NCBI GenBank assembly: GCA_016715065.1
Contig: JADKBN010000013.1
Span: forward strand, 1 to 64,000
Direction of reading: 5' to 3'
DNA length: 64,000 bases
Source of the DNA: Fibrobacterota bacterium
GTDB taxonomy: Bacteria > Fibrobacterota > Fibrobacteria > UBA5070
The translations under genes and the position numbers were made by a program. This document shows, piece after piece, positions 6,759-16,024 of the stretch (its first letter is position 1; each line of letters opens with the position of its first letter). The notes below the pieces were generated by a model. The model did no database searches. It saw nothing but the letters and a program-made list of their open reading frames with translations, and was not told where the DNA came from.

Positions 6759-9026
6759 ATGGCCTCGACTCCCCTCTTTTCCGTGACCACCGACGACTGG
6801 ATCCTGACGATCAAATCGGCTGGTCTGGTGCGCGGCGATCAGGAGCGATTGCAGGCGACGCTTCGCAACATGGGTAGGGACAGCGAACCGAGAGCCGTTT
6901 ACGCATGCTCGGCCCCTGAGGCACGATGGTCCATCGGTGAGCCCGACAAAGCTTCGGTGGAGCATTTGCCGACAGTCTTCGAGAATCGATCTGTTCTGGT
7001 GGACATTCGTTCGCGCGGCGGTGCTTCCCTCGTGTCCGTGCGACATCCACAGGTGGCCGGAATTGAAGCTGATCTGGATGTCGAGCCCAAGGAATGCAGA
7101 GGCACTCTCAGAACAGGGAACGATATCGGGCGATTCATGCTCGAAATCCGTTCTGCATGCGGAGGAATCGAGCGGTCCGAGCGGGTTTCGTGGCAGGTGT
7201 GGCCTCTTAAGCTCGACTACGCGACCGACTTGGCTGATTTGACGAAATCTGTCGAGATGATCTATCCTCTCTGGCTATTTCGCTTCCTTTCGCCCACCGA
7301 CCACGAGGTGGGAAAAGCCGATCGCCCAGGTGAACGCTTTCTGCTCTTGTGGCTCAAGCGTTTCGAGGCGTTGCGGAAAGAATTTGAAGCAGGTATCCGC
7401 ACGGTCCTACGTTCGCCACATCAGCGACTCGAATCGAACGAGCGATTCCTTCGTTCCGACCGTATACATGGACGCATTTCCCCGCGTTTGGAGCAGGCGA
7501 TTGCTCTGCAACGGAGCCACTCGGCAAAGCGTCATCGAGTGGAACAACACCGCTCCAGCATGGACACCCCCGAAAACCGATTTGTGAAGCATGTTCTGGA
7601 GCAGGTGGCATCGCGTCTGGAACGAATCGAGCTCCTGGTGAAAGATCGCGGTGTTTCGTCTGGATTCCGCAGAGATCTCGCCTCGTGGAGCCGAGCCGCG
7701 AAATCGTTCTCGGCTTCGCCATTGTTTCGGGTCGTGGGCGATTTTGAGGGGCTCTCGCAGGAGTCTTTGGTTTTACATCATCGTGCTGGCTACAGCGCGG
7801 TCTACCGCGCGTGGTTGCAACTTCGCGAATACTTGGAGTTCTTCGCCCGAACTCCGCGGGCGAACATCGGGATGCGCGAGATCAGCGAGCTCTACGAGCT
7901 GTGGTGTTTCCTCGAGCTACGACGCATCCTGCTGACACTCGGATTCGTCGAGGACGCTCCGTCACGTGCGCCCCGCATGCGGCGTCGCGATTTGGAAACG
8001 GAGCTGGAGAATGGCCTAGGAGCCGCATTCCATCTGCATCACGCGGCGGCCTGTATTTCTGTGCGACTTGCCCACGAGCCTGTATTTGGCACGAAGGGCA
8101 CGGAGGGAATCCATAGCTACACGGTCTCTCAGAAGCCCGACCTCGTTTTGGAAGCGACCTGGAATGGAAGCACGGCACCACGGAGGCTTCTGTGGGTGTT
8201 TGATGCCAAGTACCGCGTGAAGACATCCTACGACGATCGCGACGATTCCCGTTCTTGGAATAACCCATTGGTCCCACCCGATGCCTTGGACCAGATGCAC
8301 CGTTACCGGGATTCCCTGATCCTGCGCCACGCGCAGGATGGCGGCAAGAGTCGGCCCGTGATCGGAGCCTATGCACTCTATCCGGGATTCCTGTCTCAGG
8401 CAGATTCCGACAATCCCTATGCGCAGGCCATCCACGAGGTGGGAATTGGTGCTTTCCCGTTGCTTCCGGCTCCGGGGCACGACCTTTGGTTGCGCGAGCA
8501 CCTGCGAGTGGCGCTGGGACTTCCCGAGCCCGCGACCCCTGCCGAGGATCCTGCCACTCTCCTCGCGCAGGAGAATGTGCGCATTCCTGTGACGGGACTG
8601 GAATATCGAGACGAAGTGCTGGTGGTTCCCATTGGGAAAGATCGAACGTCGGGATATGTCAATGCGTTTGCCTCTGGTAACGCGCATGGGTACCACATCG
8701 ATGTCGAAGGTGGACCTTCGCAAAGGCGCTTGGCTTCTACGCGCTGGCTCGCTGCGATCGCGACCGTCGATGGTCGTCGGGAAATCCGCGGCATGTACCG
8801 CATCGCGTCTTGCAAAACGCGCAAGCGCAGTTCGCTTGGTGAGGCAGAATCCGGATCCGCGTGGAAGAGAGAGCGTGACGTCCACTGGCTCTCGTTGGAG
8901 AGTTGGGTTCCGTTGGAATCGCCGTTGGTCGTAGAGGGCTGGATGGGTGGAAACTGGTTTCGCTATTTCGATCGTTCGCTCCTGGAAACGGCGCGTGATT
9001 TCCATGAACTGGGTTCGGCGCCTTGA
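6759..9026 (+). CDS. McrC-like protein with DUF2357 and PD-D/ExK nuclease domains
   Basis: This protein has 755 residues from ATG 6759. The N-terminal half (about 60-330) looks like DUF2357: an all-beta start, then a helical stretch with SMDTPENRFVKHVLEQV near 267-283. The second half is a PD-D/ExK nuclease fold: SELYELWCFLEL near 374-385, QKPDLVLEA near 460-468 supplying the Asp, and LWVFDAKYR near 478-486 supplying the D-x-K pair. In known McrBC-type systems such a protein docks on the McrB ring and cuts DNA. Its length is larger than classical McrC (about 350 residues) and fits the DUF2357-containing variety. The last 130 residues form an extra domain (TGLEYRDEVLVVPIG and beyond) of unknown role. 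Confidence 0.8.
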   Translation: MASTPLFSVTTDDWILTIKSAGLVRGDQERLQATLRNMGRDSEPRAVYACSAPEARWSIGEPDKASVEHLPTVFENRSVLVDIRSRGGASLVSVRHPQVAGIEADLDVEPKECRGTLRTGNDIGRFMLEIRSACGGIERSERVSWQVWPLKLDYATDLADLTKSVEMIYPLWLFRFLSPTDHEVGKADRPGERFLLLWLKRFEALRKEFEAGIRTVLRSPHQRLESNERFLRSDRIHGRISPRLEQAIALQRSHSAKRHRVEQHRSSMDTPENRFVKHVLEQVASRLERIELLVKDRGVSSGFRRDLASWSRAAKSFSASPLFRVVGDFEGLSQESLVLHHRAGYSAVYRAWLQLREYLEFFARTPRANIGMREISELYELWCFLELRRILLTLGFVEDAPSRAPRMRRRDLETELENGLGAAFHLHHAAACISVRLAHEPVFGTKGTEGIHSYTVSQKPDLVLEATWNGSTAPRRLLWVFDAKYRVKTSYDDRDDSRSWNNPLVPPDALDQMHRYRDSLILRHAQDGGKSRPVIGAYALYPGFLSQADSDNPYAQAIHEVGIGAFPLLPAPGHDLWLREHLRVALGLPEPATPAEDPATLLAQENVRIPVTGLEYRDEVLVVPIGKDRTSGYVNAFASGNAHGYHIDVEGGPSQRRLASTRWLAAIATVDGRREIRGMYRIASCKTRKRSSLGEAESGSAWKRERDVHWLSLESWVPLESPLVVEGWMGGNWFRYFDRSLLETARDFHELGSAP

Positions 9027-9087
9027 TCGACACCCTCTCCCCTTTGCCCGCACCGGCCTCATATCCCGTTATTACCACAAGAACTCA

Positions 9088-9453
9088 ATGCCCACCACAG
9101 ATGCGCTTCGTTCCCCGGAATGCATCTTGGATCCCATGACCTGGGGCAGGACATTGCGCGAGATGCGCAAGGAGAAGGGTTGGACGCAGGCCGACCTGGC
9201 TTCGCGCACGGACATTTCGCAACCCACGATCGCCGACTACGAGCGGGACAAAAAACAGCCGACCCTTCCCCGGATCCGTGCCATCGCCAAGGCGTTCGGG
9301 GTGGGAGTCGATGCGTTCGCCATCGCCGGGACATCGGAATCGGCATTGGAGGAAATCCTCGCGAGGCTCGACAAGCTGGATGCCAGCGATCTGGATCGGC
9401 TCGCCGGAGTCGTGAAGGCGCGCCGCAAAAGTGCCGGAAAAAACCCATCCTAG
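9088..9453 (+). CDS. XRE-family transcriptional regulator
   Basis: This protein has 121 residues from ATG 9088; an alternative start is ATG 9136, which begins directly at the domain. A textbook XRE helix-turn-helix covers TLREMRKEKGWTQADLASRT, then ISQPTIADYERDKKQPTLPR. A short C-terminal helical segment ends in basic residues. It begins 62 bp after the nuclease gene of the McrBC-type pair and ends inside a perfect inverted repeat that precedes the next small gene, so it probably controls that gene and may also control the restriction operon. XRE repressors commonly keep such systems silent. Confidence 0.8.
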   Translation: MPTTDALRSPECILDPMTWGRTLREMRKEKGWTQADLASRTDISQPTIADYERDKKQPTLPRIRAIAKAFGVGVDAFAIAGTSESALEEILARLDKLDASDLDRLAGVVKARRKSAGKNPS

Positions 9454-9471
9454 ATATAGCTAAAGCTATAT
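9454..9471. promoter_or_regulatory. Perfect inverted repeat, likely operator of the XRE regulator
   Basis: The site is atatagct, two spacer bases (aa), agctatat. It begins one base after the regulator's stop codon and lies directly before the next small gene. Short symmetric A/T-rich sites with an AGCT core are typical XRE operators. Its A/T richness also makes it a plausible minus-10 region. Confidence 0.55.
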
Positions 9472-9472
9472 T

Positions 9473-9811
9473 GTGGACATGTCTGAATCCCGCCGACACC
9501 TCTACGATTTCCTGGATTCCCGTTTCGGTCCCCATGCAGGGTTGAACGCCGATTGGTGTTGCCGATGCTGGAAGGTTGGCAGGAGTTCGGGGCATGAAGA
9601 GATCTGGCTGTTCGACGAGGAATCGCCGGATCTGGAATTCGCGCTGTTGTCGCGCAAGGAAGGCGACGACGCCTACATCACCACGGAGCTGGCCAGCGGA
9701 ACGCTGCGCGACCTCCGCGAGTGGGCGGTGTCGCACCTCGTGCCAGGATCATCGGACCCCACGATCGCCCTGGTCAATGGATCAGAAATGGATTCCGCTA
9801 AGAGACAATAA
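9473..9811 (+). CDS. Hypothetical small protein downstream of XRE regulator
   Basis: This protein has up to 112 residues; ATG 9479 is the more natural start because it lies just beyond the inverted repeat. The sequence (RRHLYDFLDSRFGPHAGLN, a WCCRCWKVG segment near residue 30, then EIWLFDEESPDLEFALLSR) is not from a family I recognise. The cysteine cluster CCxxC near residues 29-32 could bind a metal. It is acidic and soluble. Its position behind an XRE regulator with a private operator suggests a toxin-like or effector role, but nothing in the sequence proves this. Confidence 0.5.
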   Translation: MDMSESRRHLYDFLDSRFGPHAGLNADWCCRCWKVGRSSGHEEIWLFDEESPDLEFALLSRKEGDDAYITTELASGTLRDLREWAVSHLVPGSSDPTIALVNGSEMDSAKRQ

Positions 9812-9903
9812 CCGTCAACACGTTGAAGTTCCCCCCGCGCCAGGGATGCCGGCCGAATGGCCCGGGACCCCGGCCGCAGGCCGTGGCCCGGCAGGCAGCC
9901 CGA

Positions 9904-9958
9904 TCCCCGCCGTGGTCCAAAACCATGGCAACCGAACGGTTTTTGACCACGGCGGGGA
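9904..9958. repeat. Long hairpin, part of a family of repeats in this island
   Basis: Arms at 9904-9924 and 9938-9958 pair over 21 bp with one mismatch (tccccgccgtggtc against gaccacggcgggga, then caaaacc against ggttttt), with a 13-base loop. The right arm recurs near 12085 and 13341. The hairpin is too long and too GC-rich for a simple terminator and looks like a mobile or REP-type repeat. Confidence 0.6.
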
Positions 9959-10092
9959 GGCGCCCAAATGCCCGTCGCGTGATTTATCATTCCGAGCAGG
10001 GTGAACGCACCGGGCCGCGCCCGCGATTTTTCCTCCGACACACCCCGGAGAGACCATGCACACCACATGAATCTCTTACCGGGAGTTTGAAC
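9927..10092 (+). repeat. Leader repeat copy A upstream of the AlbA_2-type gene
   Basis: About 165 bp are nearly identical to copy B (12085-12247) and lead directly to a start codon in both places. Shared blocks are accgaacggttttt, ggcgcccaaatgcccg, gggccgcgcccg and ccccggagagaccatgcac. Inside both copies is a five-codon reading frame (ATG CAC ACC ACA TGA, here 10056-10070) behind a ggagag ribosome site. Copies of intergenic DNA attached to two different accessory genes suggest recombination through this sequence. Confidence 0.7.
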
Positions 10093-11452
10093 ATGGCGAA
10101 TGCGAAGGCCGAAAAGGCCCAAGCAATGGAATCCGAGCGCATCGAGTTCAAGCAAGACTGGAACGACGACCACCTCAAGTGGATCGCGGGCTTCGCCAAT
10201 GCCGATGGCGGCGTTCTCCACCTGGGGCGCAACGACAAGGGCGAGATCGTGGGGCTTCCCAAGGTGCGCAAGCTCCTGGAAGACCTTCCCAACAAGATCC
10301 GCGACGTGCTGGGAATTTTGGTCGCGGTGAATCTGCACCAAGAGGATGGAAAGGAATGGCTCGAAATCGCCGTCGATCCGTATCCGGTCAGCTGCAGAGG
10401 GGCGTATCATGTCCGCAGTGGATCCACCTGCCAAGAACTGAAGGGTGCTGCTCCGGATCGCTTCCTGCTTCGCAAGGTCGGGCGGACTTGGGACAGCGTA
10501 CCGGTTCCCCATATCGGATTTCCACACCTCGACACCTAAGGCGATCGCCCAGTTTCGCGCCTTGGCCAAACGAAGCCAACGACTGGCGCCGGACATGCTG
10601 GAACTCGACGACGAGACCCTTCTGGAAAAACTGCACCTGCGGGAAGGGGGGCTTCTCAAGCGCGCAGCCGTGCTGTTGTTCCACCCCGACCCCGAGGCTC
10701 TTGTCACAGGTGCCTACGTGAAGATCGGCTTCTTTCGCACCAACAGCGATCTGCTGTACCACGACGAGATCCATGGCGACCTCATCACCCAAGCGCTGCG
10801 GACGATCGACCTTGTCCAGACCAAATACTTCCGAGCCAGCATCGCCTACGAAGGAATGCAGCGGGTCGAGACATGGCCTGTCCCCGACGCGGCACTGCGC
10901 GAAGCCGTCTACAACGCGATCCTTCACAAGGATTACGCGAGCGGCATCCCCATCCAGATCAGCGTCTACGACGACAAGTTGATGCTCTGGAATCCCGGCG
11001 TGCTCCCCGAGCACTGGAGCCTTGAAACCCTGCTGGGGAAGCATTCGTCCAAGCCTTTCAATCCGGATCTGGCGAACGCATTCTTCCGTGCCGGACGAAT
11101 CGAGGCCTGGGGGCGTGGCATCGAGAGAATCCAGGAGGCATGCAGGGCGCAAGGTCGCCCGGCTCCCGAATTGAAGGTGGAAGGGGAGGATTTCTGGACC
11201 ATTTTCCAGTTCCCTACCCAACAAACGCCGGTAGAAACGCGGGTAGAAACGCCGGTACAAATTCCTCGTTCCACATCGGCGAAGATCCTCGCGGTCCTCG
11301 CGAAACAGCCGAATGCGACCCTTGAGGAAGTCGCCGCGCAGATCGGCAAGAGCCTTCGCGCAGTCGAACGGGCAGCGTCGAAGTTGGTGCAGGATGGCCG
11401 CCTGAGGTTCGTGGGTCCGAAGAAAGCCGGTCGTTGGGAAGTGCTTCCGTGA
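10093..11452 (+). pseudogene. AlbA_2-type DNA-binding protein with C-terminal winged helix, frameshifted
   Basis: ATG 10093 opens a typical AlbA_2/Schlafen-like N-terminus: ESERIEFKQDW near residue 13, then WIAGFANADGGVLHLGRND. The frame breaks near 10510-10530 (after WDSVPVPHI) and the family pattern resumes one frame over with FRALAKRSQRLAP, LKRAAVLLFHPDP, ALREAVYNAILHKDY and AWGRGIERIQEAC. A linker repeated as TPVETRVETPVQ precedes a C-terminal winged helix (ILAVLAKQPNATLEEVAAQI). Full-length relatives are widespread predicted transcription or defence regulators. The break is a single-base shift in a stretch where other genes also break, so it may be a sequencing error rather than a true mutation. 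Confidence 0.75.
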
Positions 11453-11588
11453 AGATGGCTCTCGCAACCGCCTGCGCAGCCCCACGGCGGAAATTGTCTT
11501 CTCCAAGGTGCAGGGCATCCGTACCGCCTCGGCAGGTCTCGCGCCGGATGCGGAAACGCCGTTGGGTGCCGATCTGGTGAGTGGGCAC

Positions 11589-11690
11589 ATGCAGCAATTC
11601 CACGAAGCCAGGGAGGGAAGGGAAAAACTCTCACCACTGGTGAGAGAATTGAGCTGGTCCTGCCACATGGTCTTGATGTGGACGTGGTGG
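11589..11690 (+). pseudogene. Fragment of a DUF1016 (YhcG-like) N-terminal domain
   Basis: The short stretch ending in EKLSPLVRELSWSCHMVLM matches the conserved LSW(S/T)H core of the DUF1016 N-terminal domain, which is also present in the intact YhcG-like gene 700 bp downstream (STKLSWSHFVELL). Nothing of the nuclease half follows, because the sequence collapses into poly-G. It may be a degraded second copy, or a gene cut short by an assembly fault. Confidence 0.4.
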
Positions 11691-12084
<394 letters not shown>

Positions 12085-12247
12085 GGAACCGAACGGTTTT
12101 GGACTACGGCGGCGAGGCGCCCAAATGCCCGCCGCCTGATCTATCTTCAACGCACTGGGTGAGAACGCCGGGCCGCGCCCGAGTTTCATTCCTCCGATCC
12201 ACCCCGGAGAGACCATGCACACCACATGAATCTCCGGGAGCACGAAC
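12085..12247 (+). repeat. Leader repeat copy B upstream of the YhcG-like nuclease gene
   Basis: It is nearly identical to copy A (9927-10092), with blocks accgaacggtttt, gaggcgcccaaatgcccg, gggccgcgcccg and ccccggagagaccatgcac, and it keeps the five-codon frame at 12215-12229. It runs up to the ATG of the nuclease gene. The left hairpin arm found before copy A is missing, replaced by poly-G. Confidence 0.7.
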
Positions 12248-13294
12248 ATGAAAAGAGTCGAATCGCACGAGGATCTCCTCCACGCCGAACTGCGAGGGAT
12301 GATCGCGCGCAGCCGCACGCAATTGGCTTCAACCGTGAACAGCGAACTGACCCGATTGTATTGGTCGGTAGGCGAGCGCTTGCGGCGGGAGGTGTTGGGT
12401 GGCGAGCGGGCAGCGTACGGCGCCAAGATCGTGGCTCAACAAGGAGGAAAGCTTTCGGCGGAGTTTGGACGAGGGTTCGAGGCGCGGAATCTCCGGCGGA
12501 TGATCCAATTTGTCGAGGGATTTCTCGACCCTTCAATTGTGTCGACACTGTCGACCAAATTGAGTTGGAGCCATTTCGTGGAACTGTTGCCAATCCCGAC
12601 GGAAGAATCGCGATTGTTCTACGCCCACGCCTGTGCCGAATCCCGCTGGAGCGTGCGCGAATTGCGCCAGGCCATCGAACGCAAGACTTACGAGCGTACG
12701 GCGATCGCCTCCAGCACGACGACAGGAATTGGCGCGGCCCTCGAAAAGGCGAAGACGACCTCGGACCCGACGGCTGGACTGGTATTCAAGGATCCCTATT
12801 TTCTGGACTTCCTGGATCTGCGACAAGGATACCAGGAGTCCGACCTGGAAAGCGCGATCCTTCGCCAGATGGAAGCGTTCATCCTGGAGTTGGGGCGAGG
12901 CTTCGCCTTCGTGGAGCGTCAGAAGCGCATCATCCTGGATGGCGAGGACTTCTACTTGGACTTGCTCTTCTTCCACCGAAAACTGCGGCGCTTGGTGGCG
13001 GTGGAGCTGAAGATTGGCCGCTTCCAAGCCGCACACAAAGGGCAGATGGAACTGTACCTCAAATGGTTGGATCGCCACGAACGCCAAGAGGGGGAAGAAA
13101 TGCCGATCGGGCTCATCCTGTGCGCGACCCGTGGCAAGGAGCAGGTGGAGCTTCTGGATGTCCAGAAGGACGGCATCATGGTCGCCGAATTCTGGACGGA
13201 AATGCCGCCGCGCGAAGAACTCGAGCGCAGGCTGCATCTGGCCATGATCGAAGCCCGCGAACGCTTGCTCCGGCGAGGGATCTTGGAGGAGTGA
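12248..13294 (+). CDS. YhcG-family (DUF1016) PD-D/ExK nuclease
   Basis: This protein has 348 residues. The N-terminal DUF1016 helical domain (about 10-170) has STVNSELTRLYWSVGERL, GKLSAEFGRGFEARNLRRM and STKLSWSHFVELLPI. The C-terminal half is a PD-D/ExK nuclease: LELGRGFAFVERQKRI, then DGEDFYLDLLFFHRKLRRLV, then AVELKIGRF. The D...E-x-K set (YLDLLFF / VELK) near residues 237-256 is intact. Members of this family are widespread in genomic islands and are suspected to act in defence or as the nuclease component of mobile elements. The gene directly follows a leader repeat shared with another accessory gene, which suggests it moves as a cassette. Confidence 0.85.
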   Translation: MKRVESHEDLLHAELRGMIARSRTQLASTVNSELTRLYWSVGERLRREVLGGERAAYGAKIVAQQGGKLSAEFGRGFEARNLRRMIQFVEGFLDPSIVSTLSTKLSWSHFVELLPIPTEESRLFYAHACAESRWSVRELRQAIERKTYERTAIASSTTTGIGAALEKAKTTSDPTAGLVFKDPYFLDFLDLRQGYQESDLESAILRQMEAFILELGRGFAFVERQKRIILDGEDFYLDLLFFHRKLRRLVAVELKIGRFQAAHKGQMELYLKWLDRHERQEGEEMPIGLILCATRGKEQVELLDVQKDGIMVAEFWTEMPPREELERRLHLAMIEARERLLRRGILEE

Positions 13295-13340
13295 GCTGGT
13301 TGGATGGCCTTGGCGATCGGTGGACATCACCACGCAATGG

Positions 13341-13383
13341 AGACCGAACGGTTTTGGACCACGGCGGGGAGGCGCCCAGATGC
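13341..13383 (+). repeat. Third, shortened copy (C) of the island repeat
   Basis: The sequence agaccgaacggttttggacc followed by acggcggggaggcgcccaga matches the start of leader repeats A and B. It lies 46 bp after the nuclease stop codon and then breaks off. Together with copy B it brackets the nuclease gene as direct repeats. Confidence 0.6.
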
Positions 13384-13413
13384 CCCATGAATGGCCAGAT
13401 TGGAAAGGAAAAA

Positions 13414-13480
13414 AAAACTCCCCCCCCCGGGGGGGGTTTGGGGTGGTTCCCTGAACCCGCCCCGGGGGGGGGGGGCCCCC
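13414..13480. other. Poly-C/poly-G low-complexity stretch, probable artefact
   Basis: Runs of C and G (ccccccccgggggggg, later about twelve G followed by ccccc) separate the repeat C region from the next gene. As at 11691-12084, they lie next to a repeat copy and carry no credible feature. Confidence 0.6.
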
Positions 13481-13536
13481 CTACACGTCCTGGATGCGGG
13501 CCGATGCAGGTATCGAACCACAGCCGCATCGAGACA

Positions 13537-14229
13537 TCACTCCTCTTCGAAATTGTCCTCCTCTTCCAGCTCCTCTTCGTCTTCGTGGCGACATCGAAAC
13601 AAGACGATTCCATTGTGGGGAACAATTCCGAAATGTCACAGCGAAGGTCGTAGCGACGGTAGAATTCCCGCCTGAGCCTGGACCTGAAGGATGTCTTCGC
13701 GTCCTTGTCCTTGCACGCCTTGCTGAAATTCTCCCAAACGGGTTCCAGGTTGAACCGGAATTCGCCGCCTTCCAGGTGCGCGGTGTAGGAGTACGTCTCG
13801 CAAGGGCTGCCGGTGCTCGACCAGGTGAGCCATGCGCCCGTGCTGTCGCGGCGATGTGCCGTGGGCCGGTGGAAGAAATAATCGAGCAGCCGGATGCTGT
13901 CCTTTCCGAATCCCACGACGTAGGTGAACCCCACCCCGTTCTTCCTCCAGTCCACCAGCGCGAATCTCACGCCCTTCATGGTGTCGAGGGTGCCGATCCT
14001 GCAGGGCTCGCGCCGGTAGATCCGGATCAGCGAATCGCTTGGACGGAATTCGTCTATTCCTTCTCCTTGCAAGAGGGAGTGGTCCATCACGGCCGCCAGT
14101 TCGGCCAAAGTCCGAATCTTGGTGGGGCCTCCGTTGACCTTGTTGGTGATCGGCGCCGACCCGAAGGTGGTATCGCTCCAGACGATGTCCCCTCCGGACA
14201 GCAGAGATAGAAGCAGGGCGAAGATCATG
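13537..14229 (-). CDS. Exported protein of unknown function, probably frameshifted near its 3' end
   Basis: ATG at 14229 starts a signal-peptide-like segment (IFALLLSLLSGG), followed by DTTFGSAPITNKVNGG, LVDWRKNGVGFTYVVGFGKD and WLTWSSTGSPCETYSYTAHL. I do not recognise the family. In the starting frame there is no stop until well past the poly-C stretch. One frame over, near 13590-13539, the sequence reads as a strongly acidic tail (EDEEELEEEDNFEEE) ending in a stop at 13537-13539, which looks like the true C-terminus. A single-base shift around 13590-13640 would join them. It lies about 90 bp after the FISUMP gene on the same strand and could form an operon with it. Confidence 0.5.
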
Positions 14230-14322
14230 CGGGGTTCCTTTCGTGTGCAGCGCTGCGAGCCGCATCGCCTGCGACTTGCTGCGGAGTGGATTGTTCCGTC
14301 CGCGTTGGATCCGGTCGCGGGC

Positions 14323-15859
14323 TCATCGCAGGCACCGGACGGAAAGAAGATCCTTCTTGGACCAGGTGGTCGAATCGACCGTGGGCGTGTGGTTGGACAG
14401 GGAAAGGACGAATGCCTTCTCGCTTTCCTCGTCTTCGCTCGTCCAGAACATGGTGCGGTACCCCTGCTCGTCCAGGCGTCCGTTGTACTCTCGACGGATT
14501 CCAATCGGACGCGCGTTGAACCGCAACCTGTCGGTCCCGTTTGTGGAGGTCCCATCGGAGAGTCACCCAGTTCCGACGGGATTTCAGGGCCACCCCACCT
14601 GGATCGGTGGATAGCATCCCCGCCACCGAATCCAATACCTTCAGGTCTTCCTGGCGGGGAAGGAGCCAGCCTTCCGGACAGATTCCGGCAACGTGGACCT
14701 GTGCCAGCCCCCAATTCTGGCCGTTGAATTTCGGATCGAGACCCATGGCCATGCTCCAGTCGTACATTCGTCCGTCCGTGGCGCATTCCCGTGGCTTGTC
14801 GGAGGAGCAGGCGCCGAGCTTGCCATCGGTTCCGGCCCAGGCGAGGTTCCCGCCCATCCAGTCGCGTCCGCCGACGCGCACGATCGGATACACCCGTCCG
14901 TCGCGAGGATCCTTGAACTCCTTTTGGGGCTCTGCCGGGAATGCCTCCTTGCCCAGTGTGGTAACAGGCTTGGCTTGTGGCTTGGGGCCTTCGCCCTCGA
15001 CACACCGCACACTGAACATGTTGGATCGCGAGGATGGGTCCCGCTCGATTTCATGGGCGCCCTCTTCGAAATTCCAACGATTCAGGGAGCCATCCGAGTC
15101 CATTTCCTCCCAGAACTTTCCGTCCTGGCTGCGGGACATTGCGCCCTCTCCTTTCGGGAATGCCATTCCTCCGGGCAGGGCATGGAATCCGGACCGGTTG
15201 TTGCCCCCGAGTTCGGGTCCCTTGAGGCGAAGTGGATCCGGTTCATTTGCGAGCAAAGCTTTCCAATCGTCCTGTGACGGAAGATGCCACTGGGGCATGC
15301 ACGCATCGCGCGCGCTGGCGAGGTCGTACAGCCGACCATACACGCGGCACCATTTCTCCTCCTTGCTCGAACAAATCGAGCCGGGGGACTTGTAGGCGAG
15401 GTTTTCGGCCATCCACCGCACCTTGCCGATCTTCACCACCCGGTAGGAGTGGTCATCCCGGGGATCCTTCACCCTTTCCAAGGTCGCGTCCACGCTGTCG
15501 GAGATGCGCATGGACTCCAGAATCCGTTCGATCAAGCGGTGGCCGGTCTCGGTGGCCTTTGGGTGCGCCTTGTAGGCCGCGAAATATCGACGGGCCACCT
15601 GGTGGTTTCCCGCCTGCAAGTAAACCTTCCCGAGCTTGTAGATGGGGGCGGCGGGAGGCCTCATCGAGGCCGGCAGGGACTGCAGGCTGTCGAGGACGGC
15701 GGAGGAATGCTCCAGCTCCCAATCGTAATCGCCGTACCGCTTCAAGGTCTCCATCAGTCGCTTCCGGACGGCCTGGAGGGAGTCGAGATTTTCCTGGGCC
15801 GTGGCGAATCCCGCGAGGCAAAGCATGGCGAGGATGGCGTTCAAGGGGCGATGTCGCAA
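14323..15859 (-). CDS. Exported protein with two FISUMP domains (frameshift near 14550)
   Basis: A signal peptide (NAILAMLCLAGFATAQ) is followed by a helical region (30-125) and two FISUMP domains. The first starts at YRVVKIGKVRWMAENLAYKS and has CRVYGRLYDLASA and WHLPSQDDWKALL. The second starts at YPIVRVGGRDWMGGNLAWAG and has DGRMYDWSMAM and CPEGWLLPRQEDLKVL. FISUMP domains are the most abundant secreted module in Fibrobacter and are disulfide-stabilised, with unknown ligands. The frame breaks near 14550, and the expected ending (RFNARPIGIRREYNG, FWTSEDEESEKAF, SVRC) continues one base over to a stop at 14323. The reading without the shift ends at 14225 with an unrelated tail. Whether the shift is genuine or an error cannot be told from this sequence. 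Confidence 0.8.
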
Positions 15860-15961
15860 GGGGAGGAGCCTTTGGTAGGTAGTCGCATTGGGGAATACGC
15901 ATCGAAAGGTGCATTTCCCGCGAGGTCGTGTCAGCGCTCCGCGGAGGAGAGAGATCTGTAT

Positions 15962-16002
15962 GCGTTTTCGCGGAAAAACGGTGTTTTGTAAGCGTTTTCG
16001 CG
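15962..16002 (+). promoter_or_regulatory. Two identical 11-bp repeats upstream of the first Fic gene
   Basis: The 11-mer gcgttttcgcg occurs at 15962-15972 and again at 15992-16002, a spacing of exactly 30 bp (about three helical turns), inside the 165-bp divergent region between the FISUMP gene and the Fic gene. Equal spacing on one DNA face suggests a regulator binding site. Confidence 0.45.
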
Positions 16003-16024
16003 AAGTTTGCCCTATTTTCGTTCC

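Noticed and set aside
13176..15005. 609-residue open frame on the reverse strand
   Set aside because: It joins a shadow of the FISUMP gene, a real exported gene beginning at 14229, and the poly-C region; only the middle part is supported.
15860..15960. Possible riboswitch in the divergent region before the FISUMP gene
   Set aside because: Only short chance hairpins and the 11-mer repeats are visible; no known riboswitch core.
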